Under the pieces are notes generated by a model. It made no database searches. It was not told where the DNA came from and saw only the letters and a list, made by a program, of their open reading frames with translations. A stretch of DNA of 64,000 bases, taken from NCBI GenBank assembly GCA_030248065.1, contig JASAMV010001506.1:1-64000 (forward strand). Reading direction: 5' to 3'. Source of the DNA: Rhynchonema sp. JSB1_4. Lineage: Eukaryota; Nematoda; Chromadorea; Monhysterida; Xyalidae. Both the position numbers and the translations under genes were made by a program. This document shows, in pieces, positions 13,201-23,276 of this stretch. How positions within the stretch are numbered: the stretch's first letter is position 1; every line of letters starts with the position of its first letter.

Positions 13201-13734
13201 GAATGGCAATTCCGTGCCTCTAGCACGTTGGCAGGGTTAGTCCGCGACACTTTTCAGGCCCGGCCGATTAAGGCTCAACACGTTTGACTCATTTATAGCC
13301 TAACGTATAGGTTTAGGCTCCAGCTAGGGCTGAATTTGTCCAGCCACAACCATCGCACCACCACAGCCGGGTCGCTGTTGCACACACACACACTTGAAGA
13401 AGAACTGGGGAAGACCTGAAACTTTTGCGAGCCTGAGAGCAACCCTGAGTTACGGAAAGTTGAACTTCGACATCCAAAATAACCGCAAGCGAAAAACCGG
13501 TCAGGGAATATATTTCTGCCAACCCCTCCCCCTATGCTACAGATGATACCAACGCGTTCAAACACATTTGGCAATGAAAACAGCAGCGACGAGGAACAAG
13601 AGAGGGACCCGCAAGCCGAAGTGAAAGCGTTGCTGCAAGTGGCCAAAATGCGAAAGATCAAGACGCTGAAGGGACTCAGGAAGAAACCGCCGCCACGAAA
13701 ACTTGCAGTCATGATGTTCGACAGACAGGTATGA
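4954..13734 (+). CDS. rhodopsin-family (class A) neuropeptide-like G protein-coupled receptor
   Basis: Ten exons give 520 aa with all phases closing: 4954-5146, 5438-5595, 6166-6423, 9973-10155, 10547-10676, 10914-11066, 11956-12075, 12402-12502, 13077-13151, 13543-13734. The N-terminus carries N-glycosylation sites (NGS, NIT). TM1 has the Asn of GCVLN, TM2 has LAVSDLF, and a Cys follows WPHGDLS before TM3. The TM3 end reads AIGRW instead of DRY. TM6 has FWLP and TM7 ends in NPIMY. The layout matches the NPY/tachykinin/FMRFamide-type receptors of the plasma membrane; ligand unknown. The C-tail (about 180 aa) is long, acidic and Lys-rich and spread over five exons. The acceptor of exon 4 lacks a pyrimidine tract and is the least certain junction. 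Intron 3 (3.5 kb) holds an antisense gene and three fold-back elements. Confidence 0.85.
6541..6760. mobile_element. fold-back element family A, copy 2
   Basis: Lies in GPCR intron 3. The left arm has CTTTTCAAACGCGTCGCCTG and ATCCGTGAAGCGC; the right arm has the inverse, ending in AAGTTTCTCCCAAAAG. The central CACGTG matches copy 1. Arms are diverged, so this copy is older. Exact ends are approximate. Confidence 0.6.
7615..7848. mobile_element. fold-back element family B, copy 1
   Basis: A 234-bp palindrome-like element bounded by CATGGGGTG and CACCCCATG. Arms contain TTTCGAAA(C)GGTGTAAAGG and its inverse. Inside, short blocks such as CGGTGTAAA and GCTCGGTCG are repeated in tandem. Copy 2 is at 15060-15292. 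No coding capacity. Located in GPCR intron 3. Confidence 0.75.
8092..8439 (-). CDS. small secreted six-cysteine protein, nested antisense in GPCR intron
   Basis: A 115-aa frame opens at an ATG (8439) with a clear signal peptide, MHRTIILLACALTAFGALA, followed by an acidic region and six cysteines in the pattern CxxC, CxxxC and CxC (GCASCDD, KECKEEC, GCRCRHG). That fits a small extracellular protein with three disulfides. After CRCRHG the composition turns hydrophobic; a potential donor there (GTAGGC) means the last 40 residues may be intron and the true C-terminus may be elsewhere. It is antisense to, and wholly within, the third intron of the GPCR. I do not recognise the family and assign no function. 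Confidence 0.55.
   Translation of the reverse strand: MHRTIILLACALTAFGALADDSALPDGVYSEGCASCDDKEHTGPLPQAAKECKEECEAERSEHGYIWDKKDGCRCRHGRLRLIAGRAEGVARFIYMMCACALYSAIHANRPLYCS
8532..9340. mobile_element. large fold-back element (about 0.8 kb)
   Basis: Outer arms of about 150 bp are inverted copies: the left has GAGTTTGCACCATAAAATCG and CTGGAAGAGCCAAAAAAGTT, the right their complements. A second inner pair (8740-8860 and 9010-9120) also matches inversely but more weakly. The whole element folds on itself and has no convincing coding frame. Lies in GPCR intron 3, just upstream of the nested secreted-protein gene on the minus strand. Confidence 0.65.
10211..10250. repeat. (TA)n microsatellite
   Basis: About 20 uninterrupted TA dinucleotides in GPCR intron 4. 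Confidence 0.9.
12391..12400 (+). other. TGATGTTTCA motif at a 3' splice site
   Basis: The 10-mer is immediately followed by the G of the acceptor AG for GPCR exon 8. One of 17 exact copies of this 10-mer (both strands) that I found in the window. Confidence 0.6.
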
Positions 13735-13811
13735 GAGATTATTGGCGCTGTTTTCGTTTTCTTGTGCGACTGTTTTGCTACTCTCAGTCGTCCCAAGCCC
13801 CAACCAGGGTT

Positions 13812-14180
13812 GGGCAAAAAAAAAACGACGGCGTTTTTTCTTAAAAAAAACGACGTTTTTTTTTAAAAAAACGCCTGGGTCGTTTTTCGTTTTTTTTAAA
13901 TCCTGAATTTCCTTGATTTTCCTTGATTTTTCAGTATTTTGCCTCAGAACACATAGAATTACTTCATTTAACCAAGTTTTCTTCCCAACATGAGCGTTTT
14001 CCATTTTTTGGGGGGCATATTTTGGCCACGGGGGGGTTTAAAAAAACTTTTTTTTTAAAAAAACTTTTTTTTAAAAAAAATATTTAAAAAAAAAAACTTT
14101 TTTTCCGCCCCCCGCGCCGCCAGGACGGCGGGGGGGGGCGAGAAAAAGGCGCGCCGATAGATTAGGGGCAGATATGAGTA
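13812..14180. repeat. homopolymer-rich low-complexity region
   Basis: Alternating A and T runs joined by single C/G (AAAAAAACTTTTTTT type) give way to C and G runs around 14105-14140 and a 16-base A run near 14185. Such tracts are prone to sequencing error. Confidence 0.7.
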
Positions 14181-14415
14181 TTAAAAAAAAAAAAAAAAGA
14201 CCCAAAGAAATATAATTCTCGGCCGCGTCATCCTTCTCTGGGGGGCCGGGTGCTCTCCACACGGGGTCCACGCCACCTTTTCAGAGGGGAACTCCCCCGC
14301 AAGACATTTTTTTTGCTCTTGGGGTACGGAACCCCACAAATATTTTTTGCGCTGCCCTACCACTCCCAAACCACCCAAAACCACCCCACCCGCACCGCCC
14401 ACCCCGCCCCAAAAA

Positions 14416-14967
14416 AAGAAAGAAAAATGCCCCAAGGGGCATAAAAGAAATATGGTTCCCTGGCTGACTGGCATAAAAGAACGATACTAGCTTGCACGAC
14501 TTTGCTGATGTTTCATTAGGCACTGGAATAAACGTAAGTGTGTTCTGAGCTGTTTGATACCGAACAGTAGACATTGAACCATATTCCCGGCGCGTGCTGT
14601 CTTGCCACCAGAGACACAGGGCACGGAGATATTGAAAGATTGCAATATTCTCTTTACTCCTCTCCTTGTTGAACCATCGTGCGCAACCGAAGACTGCACA
14701 GTTACCGTCGTGAGGTTGAAAAGAAGAAACAGTTGCCTGGGTTTGCACGAAAGTTTCGATATCGGCTGGGCGTTGGTTCAAAAGAGTTCGCGCCGGGAAT
14801 ATGGTTCAATGTCTACTGTTCGGTATCAAACAGCTCAGAACACACTTACGTTTATTCCAGTGCCTAATGAAACATCAGCAAAGTCGTGCAAGCTAGTATC
14901 GTTCTTTTATGCCAGTCAGCCAGGGAACCATATTTCTTTTATGCCCCTTGGGGCATTTTTCTTTCTT
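14416..14967. mobile_element. inverted repeat with near-perfect 179-bp arms
   Basis: Arms 14416-14594 and 14789-14967 are almost perfect reverse complements around a spacer of 194 bp. Each arm includes TGATGTTTCA or its complement, a self-complementary block CCCCAAGGGG, and ends on CCCGGCGCG. No transposase. It may be a young fold-back transposon or a local inverted duplication; an assembly hairpin artefact is not excluded. Confidence 0.65.
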
Positions 14968-15059
14968 GTGTCGTTCTTTTATATCGCGCAAGCGTCAAAC
15001 AGAGAACCCGGATAAATCAGGCACAGAAAGTTTTCAGTTCCGGCAAGCAATGGTTCTAA

Positions 15060-15292
15060 CTAAGGGTGGCATTTTCGAAACGGTGTAAAGCTCAGTTGGG
15101 TGTAAAGGTCGGTGTAAGCTCGGTCGAAAGTTCGGTCGGTGTCAGCTCGGTGTAAACATGAAACATTCCACGTTAACAGCAGGCAATGTTTCATGTTTAC
15201 ACTGAGCTGACACCGACCGAGCTTTCGATTGAGCTTACACCGACCTTTACACCCAACTCACCTTTACACCGTTTCGAAAATATCACCCTAAG
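15060..15292. mobile_element. fold-back element family B, copy 2
   Basis: Same structure as 7615-7848: ends CTAAGGGTG and CACCCTAAG, inner arms TTTCGAAACGGTGTAAAG and its inverse, centre ATGAAACATTCC / AATGTTTCAT. About 233 bp. Confidence 0.75.
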
Positions 15293-16194
15293 AAAATGTC
15301 GACCGTCAGATTTTTCTCAAGTAATCAACGCACATGAGCGCAATGAGGTGTGGGGGTTAGTTTAAGGATGCTGTACTTTTTGGCAGGATATATATGAATC
15401 GGTGGTTATCGTGACATAAGGCCAATTTTGTGTTTCGATTTCACTATGGGGTTCTAACAATGGAGACACGCTTGTGTCTGCGTCTTCACCCACCACTGAA
15501 ACAAAACTAACGCAGTGCCCCACGCGCATGTCTATGCTTTTGAGGAACATGGTAACTTGTCAAGTTATTTATTTTTTTTTAATTTACCGCCAGGTATGTA
15601 TTTGACACCCTAGGTACCATCATTTATAGCGCATTGAATGCGCATCGTCTCAGAGAATGGCACTTGTTGGTTTAGTACCAAGCAAAGCTGTGCAATGAAC
15701 TTCCATGCCCCCTGTCCCTCCAGCTTCAGCAATGAAATGAGTGTCAAACATCAGTCTCCAGATTGCTTTGTTGGCGGCCATCGCATCTGATCTTCGATTC
15801 AATGTCACGTAAAAATTACCATCTTCCATCAAAAGTCAAATTATAAAATGCGGAAATGCTTCGAATATTAGAGAGCAACAGCAATTTTAATTAGGAAGTT
15901 GATACCTTGTGCGTATTTTATCATGAATGACATCACAGCGCATAAACTTCGAACCGCACCTGTGCTTAATAATTAATCTCAAATAAAAACACGAAAAAAC
16001 TGAAAAATGTTATCCAGAATTCATTAAAAGTTTGTAAAAATACAACAAAGTTGGCTGCGCGCGTGAATGTTTGAACCCGCGGCCTTTCATATTCAGTGCT
16101 GCGCGTTATACCGCTCGGACATCGCTTCGCCAATCTCCTTCACAAGCTTTACTACATATGTAACTACGCGTGCATTGCTGCATTGCCTGTTGTG

Positions 16195-16272
16195 CTTGCT
16201 GCCTGTGTGTGTGTGCTGGCTGCCTGCCTGCCTGTGTGTGTGTGTGCTGGCTGGCTGGCTGTGTGTTGTGTT
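16195..16272. repeat. CTGG/CTGC/GT microsatellite
   Basis: Short interrupted tracts of GTGTGT, CTGCCTGC and CTGGCTGG. Similar CTGG-rich sequence occurs in the centre of the family C fold-backs, and the flank at 16275-16320 (GCGCTTTATGAATCAGGCAA) resembles family A, so this may be a decayed fold-back. Confidence 0.6.
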
Positions 16273-16467
16273 TAATACATTGTGCGCTTTATGAATCAGG
16301 CAACTACGTAGCGTGCACTAATGCATTATTGTGTGTGTCTGAGCGTCCATTATGGCTCTTTTTGAGCTGAAAAACATTTAACGAATTGGAATTAATATAT
16401 TTTTGACGTAACAAAAATTAAAAACACATATAACCGCTGATTTTGGCTTTAGAACAACACATTCTGT

Positions 16468-16715
16468 ACAAAAAGTCATGGTCTGGAACCGTTCATACTA
16501 AAAGTTACGAACTCGGCGATAGCACCACCGTGTTTCTCGAGTACGAAAACCACATAAACAACTTTAATAGTTCTGGTAACCCAACTTTTCGGCGAAATTT
16601 TACTTCGGGAAGCACACTTTACATACAAAAAGTCGTGGTCATGGTCTGGAACCGGTCTCAGTCGTGGAGTTACGAAGTCGGCGATAGCACCATCGTGTTT
16701 CTCGTGTGCGAAAAC
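16468..16715. repeat. tandem duplication of about 88 bp with 70-bp spacer
   Basis: 16468-16555 and about 16626-16715 share ACAAAAAGTC, GGTCTGGAACCG, AGTTACGAA, TCGGCGATAGCACCA and CGTGTTTCTCG in the same order and orientation. No coding evidence beyond an accidental open frame. Confidence 0.7.
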
Positions 16716-16936
16716 CCTATATGCGATATTAACATTTTTGGTGTTCAGTAACGTCTGGGCCCTGACTAGTTTTTTGTGGAAAAAAAAAGGGAAAGAACGT
16801 TTTTACAAAAATGACAACTGTATCTTGCCCGCGATTGCGCGTGTGGGCACACAGCGGGATGAAATTTTGTGTGGCCATTTTGGGGCACGGTATATAGATT
16901 GTGTGCAAGTTTGAGCTTATTCGGCTGAGTATTGTT

Positions 16937-17022
16937 GAAATAGCGCACGATCAAAATTTTCAGAAAGCGCACTATAGGGAATGAACCATATGTCGCTTAG
17001 CATTACCATGCTAGCTCCGATA
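16937..17022. repeat. 86-bp dispersed repeat, copy 2
   Basis: Identical to positions 1-86. Flanks differ on the right side; the left flank (GTATTGTT) cannot be compared. Confidence 0.85.
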
Positions 17023-17488
17023 CAAGAATGCAGAGAGGCAGAGCCAAACTACCCCTCCATCCACAGAACGTCCAGCGACGGCAACCACCCCCCCCAGGCC
17101 GCCGCCGGCCATGCGGCGCTGGAAATTTTGCCGTTTATGTATGTGAACTGAAGATCTGTTGGATTTCTGTGTCTATGAAACGTTTCTCAACCAATAACCC
17201 TGAATTGTCACTCATTTATTTGTTGAAACCCTGTTTATCGATTGGCTTGTTTGTGGGAAAGAAGGTTGATCAATAATCACCCGTCAGTGATACACGAATG
17301 AAAACACAATGATGTACAAAAGTGATATAAAAAGGGAGGAAAACCATCCCACCATCCAGTCACACCGGGACATTAATTGACGAAATCACAACAAAAAATC
17401 ACCACATTTTTTGTACAATTCATAGCACCATTTCGATTCGCAATTTTACGAATATACATACAATTACTAAAAATTAAAAAAAGAGAAA

Positions 17489-19365
17489 TCACAAAAACTG
17501 TCCATGCTGCATGGCGGCAGCCAGCGACTCATCAGAGGGCGAGCTGTGCAGTTTTGTCGGCATCGACTTGATGTCATCGTCGGATTTCAACTTTCTCTCC
17601 GGCTCAATTGGCGGAGGATTACTACTTTCACCGGTCATTTTCGAGTAGGTCCGTTTGAGGTAGCCCTCCGCGGCCAGTAGACGCACGAAAATACGGTAAT
17701 TGTGCACGGTGCCGAAAGTGGATCCGCCCAGCCAGACCAGGGTTTCGGCCAGGCCGAATCCGTAATGACGATTGCCCAGTGTGACCAAACAGATCACCAT
17801 TAGAAGGGGCAGTACGCGAAACGGAATGAACGTGGCTGGAAACATGGGGAAGGGGGTTGGAACGTGGTTTAGGAGCCTAGGACACTTTATTAGGTAGTGT
17901 TTCTACCATACAGTTCTTCTACGCTTCTTTGTACCGCCCGCCGACTCCGTTTGTTTTCTAATGAAACATTTTTTGGTCAATTACATACACAGATATCACC
18001 TTGATTCGAAAGCAGTTCCACGTTCACTGACAACAAAAAAGACTTTCTGTTCATTTCAAGACAGCAATCTAGCGAGTCTCATGTCCTGAAAGCTGTGTGA
18101 AACGAATCGCTGAAAAAATTGAAAACAATGCCGTCAAAAAAGGAGAAATGCTTCCCGCCGGGAGCGGTGCACCACCCAAGTATTGGGTGCTTCTCAAACG
18201 GAAATTAGTGGAAAACGGAGCCCAGCGCCGCGACAGCAGGCAAGCGGTGCACCCAAGTTACACCGACCACCCACGATCGTCAGGTTTTTTGTCCGATAAT
18301 TTTCGCCACAACCATCTATAGAAAAGCCGTGCAGGCAAACCAAGTGAATTCTGACGAACTACTCCATCCCCGGTTGGGTCACCAACCAATATTCAACTGT
18401 TGATTGATCTGGTAGAGTTGCGATTTGCTGCTCACGCCGCTGATCTTGAGAATCAGTCGCATGTGAATGAAGATGGTGTTGATTTCTGGCAGAATGCCAA
18501 TTATACCGATGAAATAGTTGTGCTGGCCGTAGAAATCGAACACGACGCACGCTTGCGCGAAACCGGCCTGGAATTAGATAGATTGTTTGAATGGTCATCT
18601 TAAAATATTTTCACTTTATGGGAATTGGAAATGGAAACAAAATGAGAATTGTGGAGACTTTACCCAACAGTGAGACGACTTACGCAAATGTGGTGTATCA
18701 GATATTCCTTGTACTTGTTATATTCACCGTGCATGATCATGTCGAAGAAATCGTAGAGAAAATATGCTGAAATGAAAATTTTCAAATTCAAGCCCGCTTA
18801 AAATATTTGTCAAAAAAATTATTAACAAAAATAATGAGCGAAAACACATGCGAAAGTGAACTAACACATTGAAAACATGAGCGTGTGCCTGAGAATCAGC
18901 ACTGTTCTCATGTCGGCCGCATGCCGATACCCGATCAAGCAGAACGGACTGCGGTACACGCTGGAAGGAGGTTGAAATTTACCTTTTTAAACAGAATATG
19001 AGATACGTTTTGATATTTATTTATTTGATTTTAATGCCGGATGATTGATATACTTGCTGATGCGGGGCTCAATTATTGCTAAAACAACGTGGAAGGAAAA
19101 GCAAAACACGAGAACCAACAACCAACCACATCAACGAGCCAAAGGACACAATTAGCGCATGCAGGAATGACACATAGCGCACGACGATTTTGCGCCTGTC
19201 TGCGTATTCTTGGGGCGTGTTTTTGTATTTCTGCGTCTGGTAGGAGTAAAACATGCGGATTCCGAGGGCCTGTCCCACGAGTAGGCCCAGCTCAAGAGGG
19301 GTGCCCAGGATTGACGATGTCATGACTTCACCAGTGATGTTGTAATTTGGAGGGATGGAGTTTAC
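17489..19365 (-). CDS. TLC-domain (TRAM/LAG1/CLN8-type) multi-pass membrane protein, 5' end not found
   Basis: Five exons on the minus strand close in phase: 19365-19127, 18960-18866, 18766-18684, 18567-18387, 17835-17489 (stop). They give 314 aa without the first exon. TLC hallmarks are RRKIVVRYVSFLHALIVSFG, the segment YFLYDFFDMI, a HH pair in KEYLIHHIC and the later helix FIGIIGILPEINTIFIHMRL, followed by a last membrane stretch and a polar tail. The order and motifs resemble TLCD4-like proteins of the ER or plasma membrane; this family includes lipid-related factors, but no substrate can be named. Exon 1 shown starts at an acceptor (TTCCAG then GTAAAC), so at least one upstream exon is missing. 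An internal ATG (VMTSS) is an alternative start. Confidence 0.7.
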
Positions 19366-22300
19366 CTGGAAATACACACATACCCAATGTACCTTAATAA
19401 TCTTGGAGTGATGTGCACGCTTATGTTAATGTCGTCAACTCAGACAGTCAATTCAATTGGTCAACTCACTCCTGATGCCATGAATACATATTTGCATTCA
19501 GGGCTGCTTGAGTTGCCGCGACCAAAACATTGACGACTTGAGTTGCCGATTGAACAATTGGCTTATATGCAGTGGGTTATACCATACTTCACACGTGACC
19601 ATCTGGTGAATTCGCACTGCTGACGATAACCTGGTGCACCTACACAACCTTCCAAGTGCAAAGCTGCAACGAACAATCGAGGAGCAATTTTCTTTTAACT
19701 ATCGGATGATGAGAAACGAACAATAATATTAACGCCAATGAAAATTATGCGATGAAATGACTAATTATGATCAATGAACATTTTTGTGAGAACCTGGGCA
19801 AACTACAACAAAAAGATCTAGCGACGAACAGCTGTAAAATTTGCGAGTATTTGATGATTACTTTTATTGCAAAAAACGGTAGCCTGTCTAGACTTTCTCT
19901 GTCACTCAAGCAATAAATAAAACTTTCTTTTCTTTATATCAAGTGGTGCACGTGCTATTCTCGTGGACAATAACTGCAGATAGATTGTTTCAAACTTTTC
20001 CCTGATATAACAAGTTCAGTCAAATAGAGTCCTGCTAAGTTGCGTTGAAAACTGCGAAAACTGGGACACTTTGTGGAAGCGACACCTCCTTGCTGTGCTG
20101 CTGGTGCTCGCGAGCTGTCACTTTCCGGACTCCCAGGGTTGGGTCAAACGTTTGAAGCAAAAAAAGCGAAAAATCATCATAAACTTGGTCATTACATAAA
20201 ATATTACCGCCGCTATTTCACTGCTTATCAATTTTTTATGGCCAGATCAGATAAGGGGAAAGCTCGTGACTGGTACATCCTGTTGGTCTACTTACATACA
20301 TATGTAGATAATATACAAATGCACTTTGCTCGATAAAACAGACACTTTATGTCCCCTTGTTAGGTGGTCCGGCCCGTCTAATGACTGCCAGTTCGTCGAC
20401 TATGCGCGTATAGAGTAGGTCAAATAAACTGTTAATTAGCAGCCGATCATCAAACTTTTTTGCTTATCAGTACAACCGCGCATACGCAAGCGCACACACT
20501 TTTTGTTTCTGAATGCTCACACGGTTGCGGTATACATCTTCAACCGGCGTCACTTTACCTACCCATACCCCGTGCGTTTGTTATCACGTGCATTATGTAA
20601 AGAGCTGGGCTGTTTTTATTATTGCTATAAACTGTGAAAAAAATAAATACCGGAATTTTAATTTCATATTGATGCGCATTACTGCACAATACGCGAAGCC
20701 GTGTGAAAAAATGATTTATTGGTTTCAAATCTACAATTTCTACGTTATGCTCTGCTCAAATTCTTAAATGCGGAAATGTAAAATAACATTTTATATCATC
20801 GAAATAAAATTTGCTAGCACAGTTTTTGTGTACGGGCGTTTTGCCAAAATATTTTTTGTCAACACTTCTCGGCAGTACTTTGACTGTTGAACGTGGTGCA
20901 CGAGGTGTACCATTAGGTTTCACTCATGAATTTCTGCACACTGCCATGTAAATCTCAAACCTAAACCTAAACTGTCAGCCTTGCGTGGCGTGCGACTAGA
21001 ATGTTTATGATGACACGTATGGTCGTGAAATTCCATATCAGAAGTTGAATTATGGGTGACACCTGCTTGTCAAAGTCACCATTACCTACAATGGGTGCAA
21101 AAAGTCGTTCCAAAAAGTCATTTTCTGACAAGCTCATTACACTTCACCGTGACGTAAACGACTTCGAGACCTTTGACGCGAAATAAAATCGTTTCTGAGC
21201 CCCGGGGCACAACAGCACTGGGGACTGCAGCTGGCTTGCGCGTCGCTCATTCAGCCAAATTAGCCGCAAACACATTTTTTGAACATTTTTATGTAGAAAC
21301 TGGAGAATATTGGTGCTGCGCACATAAACACGAATTAAACTGAAGGGCGGTTGTCCGACGTCCGTTTTTGCTTAACAAAACTCTCACAAAATGTTTTTGT
21401 ATTCAACGGAGACGTGTCTGGTGGCTGAGTGAACTGTCGTGCTGCATTTATGGACACGTGACCCTAATATTCTAAACTCTACCGTCGTTAACGCAATGTT
21501 TGACTGAAGTAACGGTGTTGATGAGCACATGTACTACAACACACGAGCTAAATGAGTTGAAAAAACGTTGTGCGCATCATAAATAAAGCCTCTTCATTCA
21601 GGACTTGAGACTTCCACGAACTCAAAAGGTTATCCAACTCCGATTATTGCATTCGCACTTTGCCTTACCGCCAACGCACCGCACAGATGGTGGAAGCCAC
21701 ATAGAATTTGCGAATGAACATTGCGTGTGTGCTGCTTGTGTAATGCATAGATAAGTAAAGTATAGTTCTTCCATCAGCTCATGACACTTTCTGTCAGCTG
21801 AAAAAAGTACACCACCGAGGCTGTTCCGGTCGGGGGCACGAAAAAAAAAAAAAAAAAAATTTCTGACATTGCCTTGCGGAGCAATAATTTTTCACAGCGG
21901 AACCTGAACCTCCCAAGCAAAAGTGCCATGAGCTGATGGGTGGACTATACACCACCGAGGGCATAGGCCAGGCGTGTTCGATATTGCGACCACAGCTTGA
22001 TGTTTCACAATTGCATTAAAAAATCATCAGCCATCTCAATTTTAGCCGGACATGGATGGCTGCAAGATGTTCGTAAATAAGAGCGCCGATGTTATCATAA
22101 AATGTGACCCAAACTATAAATTCACAATCGCAGCCAAGTATGTTCGCATCCGACAAAGGTTGATACATTTGCCAGTCAATTTAGATTTGATCCATGCGGT
22201 TCGTGTAGAGTATCAGCTTCACCATCAAATGTCCGTCATTTACATCACTTCCAGATCCGTTTTGGTGTTTGTGGTCGATTGGAGAAAGGAGACATAAAAA

Positions 22301-23276
22301 TTTAGCAACTCGCATTTGCAAATGGGTGGGCTGGGGTCCAAGCTTGAAGGTGGAATTATATTGCACTTAGGAAAATTTTCACACATGTGGTGTATATATC
22401 CTAAAAAATTGCTCTCTCGGCAATTTACACAAGCTGGCTGTGTCCTTTGGCGCCCCGCCCCTTTCCTGTTACACGTGTTTTGTTGAAAGCGAATCAGATC
22501 ACGTACAGGAATTGTTCACTGTTTGTGCACCAATGCGAGGAACGCAAATATCCGAAAAACAATCTAAAGCATCACGCATGTGAGCCACAACCACCAGCGC
22601 TGTGGCCTGGCGATGCTTTTTCGGAAGGGTTTCACACGAAAGCATATCCATGGACTGACCACGGGTAGTCTCTGAGTTGAACTTCCATTTTAACTGAAGA
22701 AGCCAAACGAGGTAAAGAATCCAAGTGAAGCGAGCATGGTAAGCTTTGGAACGAGCGGGCGCGTCATCAGCAAACCCCAGAACCGGTGAACAAACACTGT
22801 GCATAAAAGTGGGCAAAGACAAAAGCCGAAACACTTTACACAATAATGTCGGCGCGAAAAACACCATTCCGGTCCCTACTTCAGCTTTCAGTCAACGGTT
22901 TATACAAATGATTCCGTTTTACCGCGTGCTGTTTTTAAGAGCGGCTTCCATTAGAAATATTGGAAGTTTACATTCAAAGGCCGCTGTACTAAATCCTTGC
23001 TGGAGTAGTTTATTGCTTTATTTGTTGTGTGTAGGATAAGACCCGTACATAATAATACAGCCGTCATTACTGGGTTTTGACCATTTCCGCTCGCTGATAC
23101 TTTGTTGTCCACTACCGACTTCCTGACAGAACATGAAAGAGACACGCCCGCCACCCGGGTGATTTGGAGTCACGTTCAATTCAAAAAACACAATGGAATA
23201 AGCAACAGAATTCAAATCCGAGCGCAAGAATAACAAAATATCGCGGATATTCGCGCTGTTTGATCGCGAAAATAAT
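19366..23276. other. long region without recognised genes
   Basis: I found no exon with family support. It should hold the missing first exon and promoter of the TLC gene (minus strand) and the promoter of the protease gene (plus strand). It includes a short A run (21841-21859) and one isolated TGATGTTTCA (21998-22007). Confidence 0.5.

Larger units (their letters stand above)
13735..17488. other. gene-free, repeat-dense region
   Basis: Between the GPCR stop and the TLC gene no coding exon was found. It contains homopolymer arrays with long G and C runs (13812-14180), a 179-bp-arm inverted repeat, family B fold-back copy 2, a tandem duplication (16468-16715), a CTGG/GT-rich microsatellite and the second copy of the 86-bp repeat. 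Confidence 0.6.
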
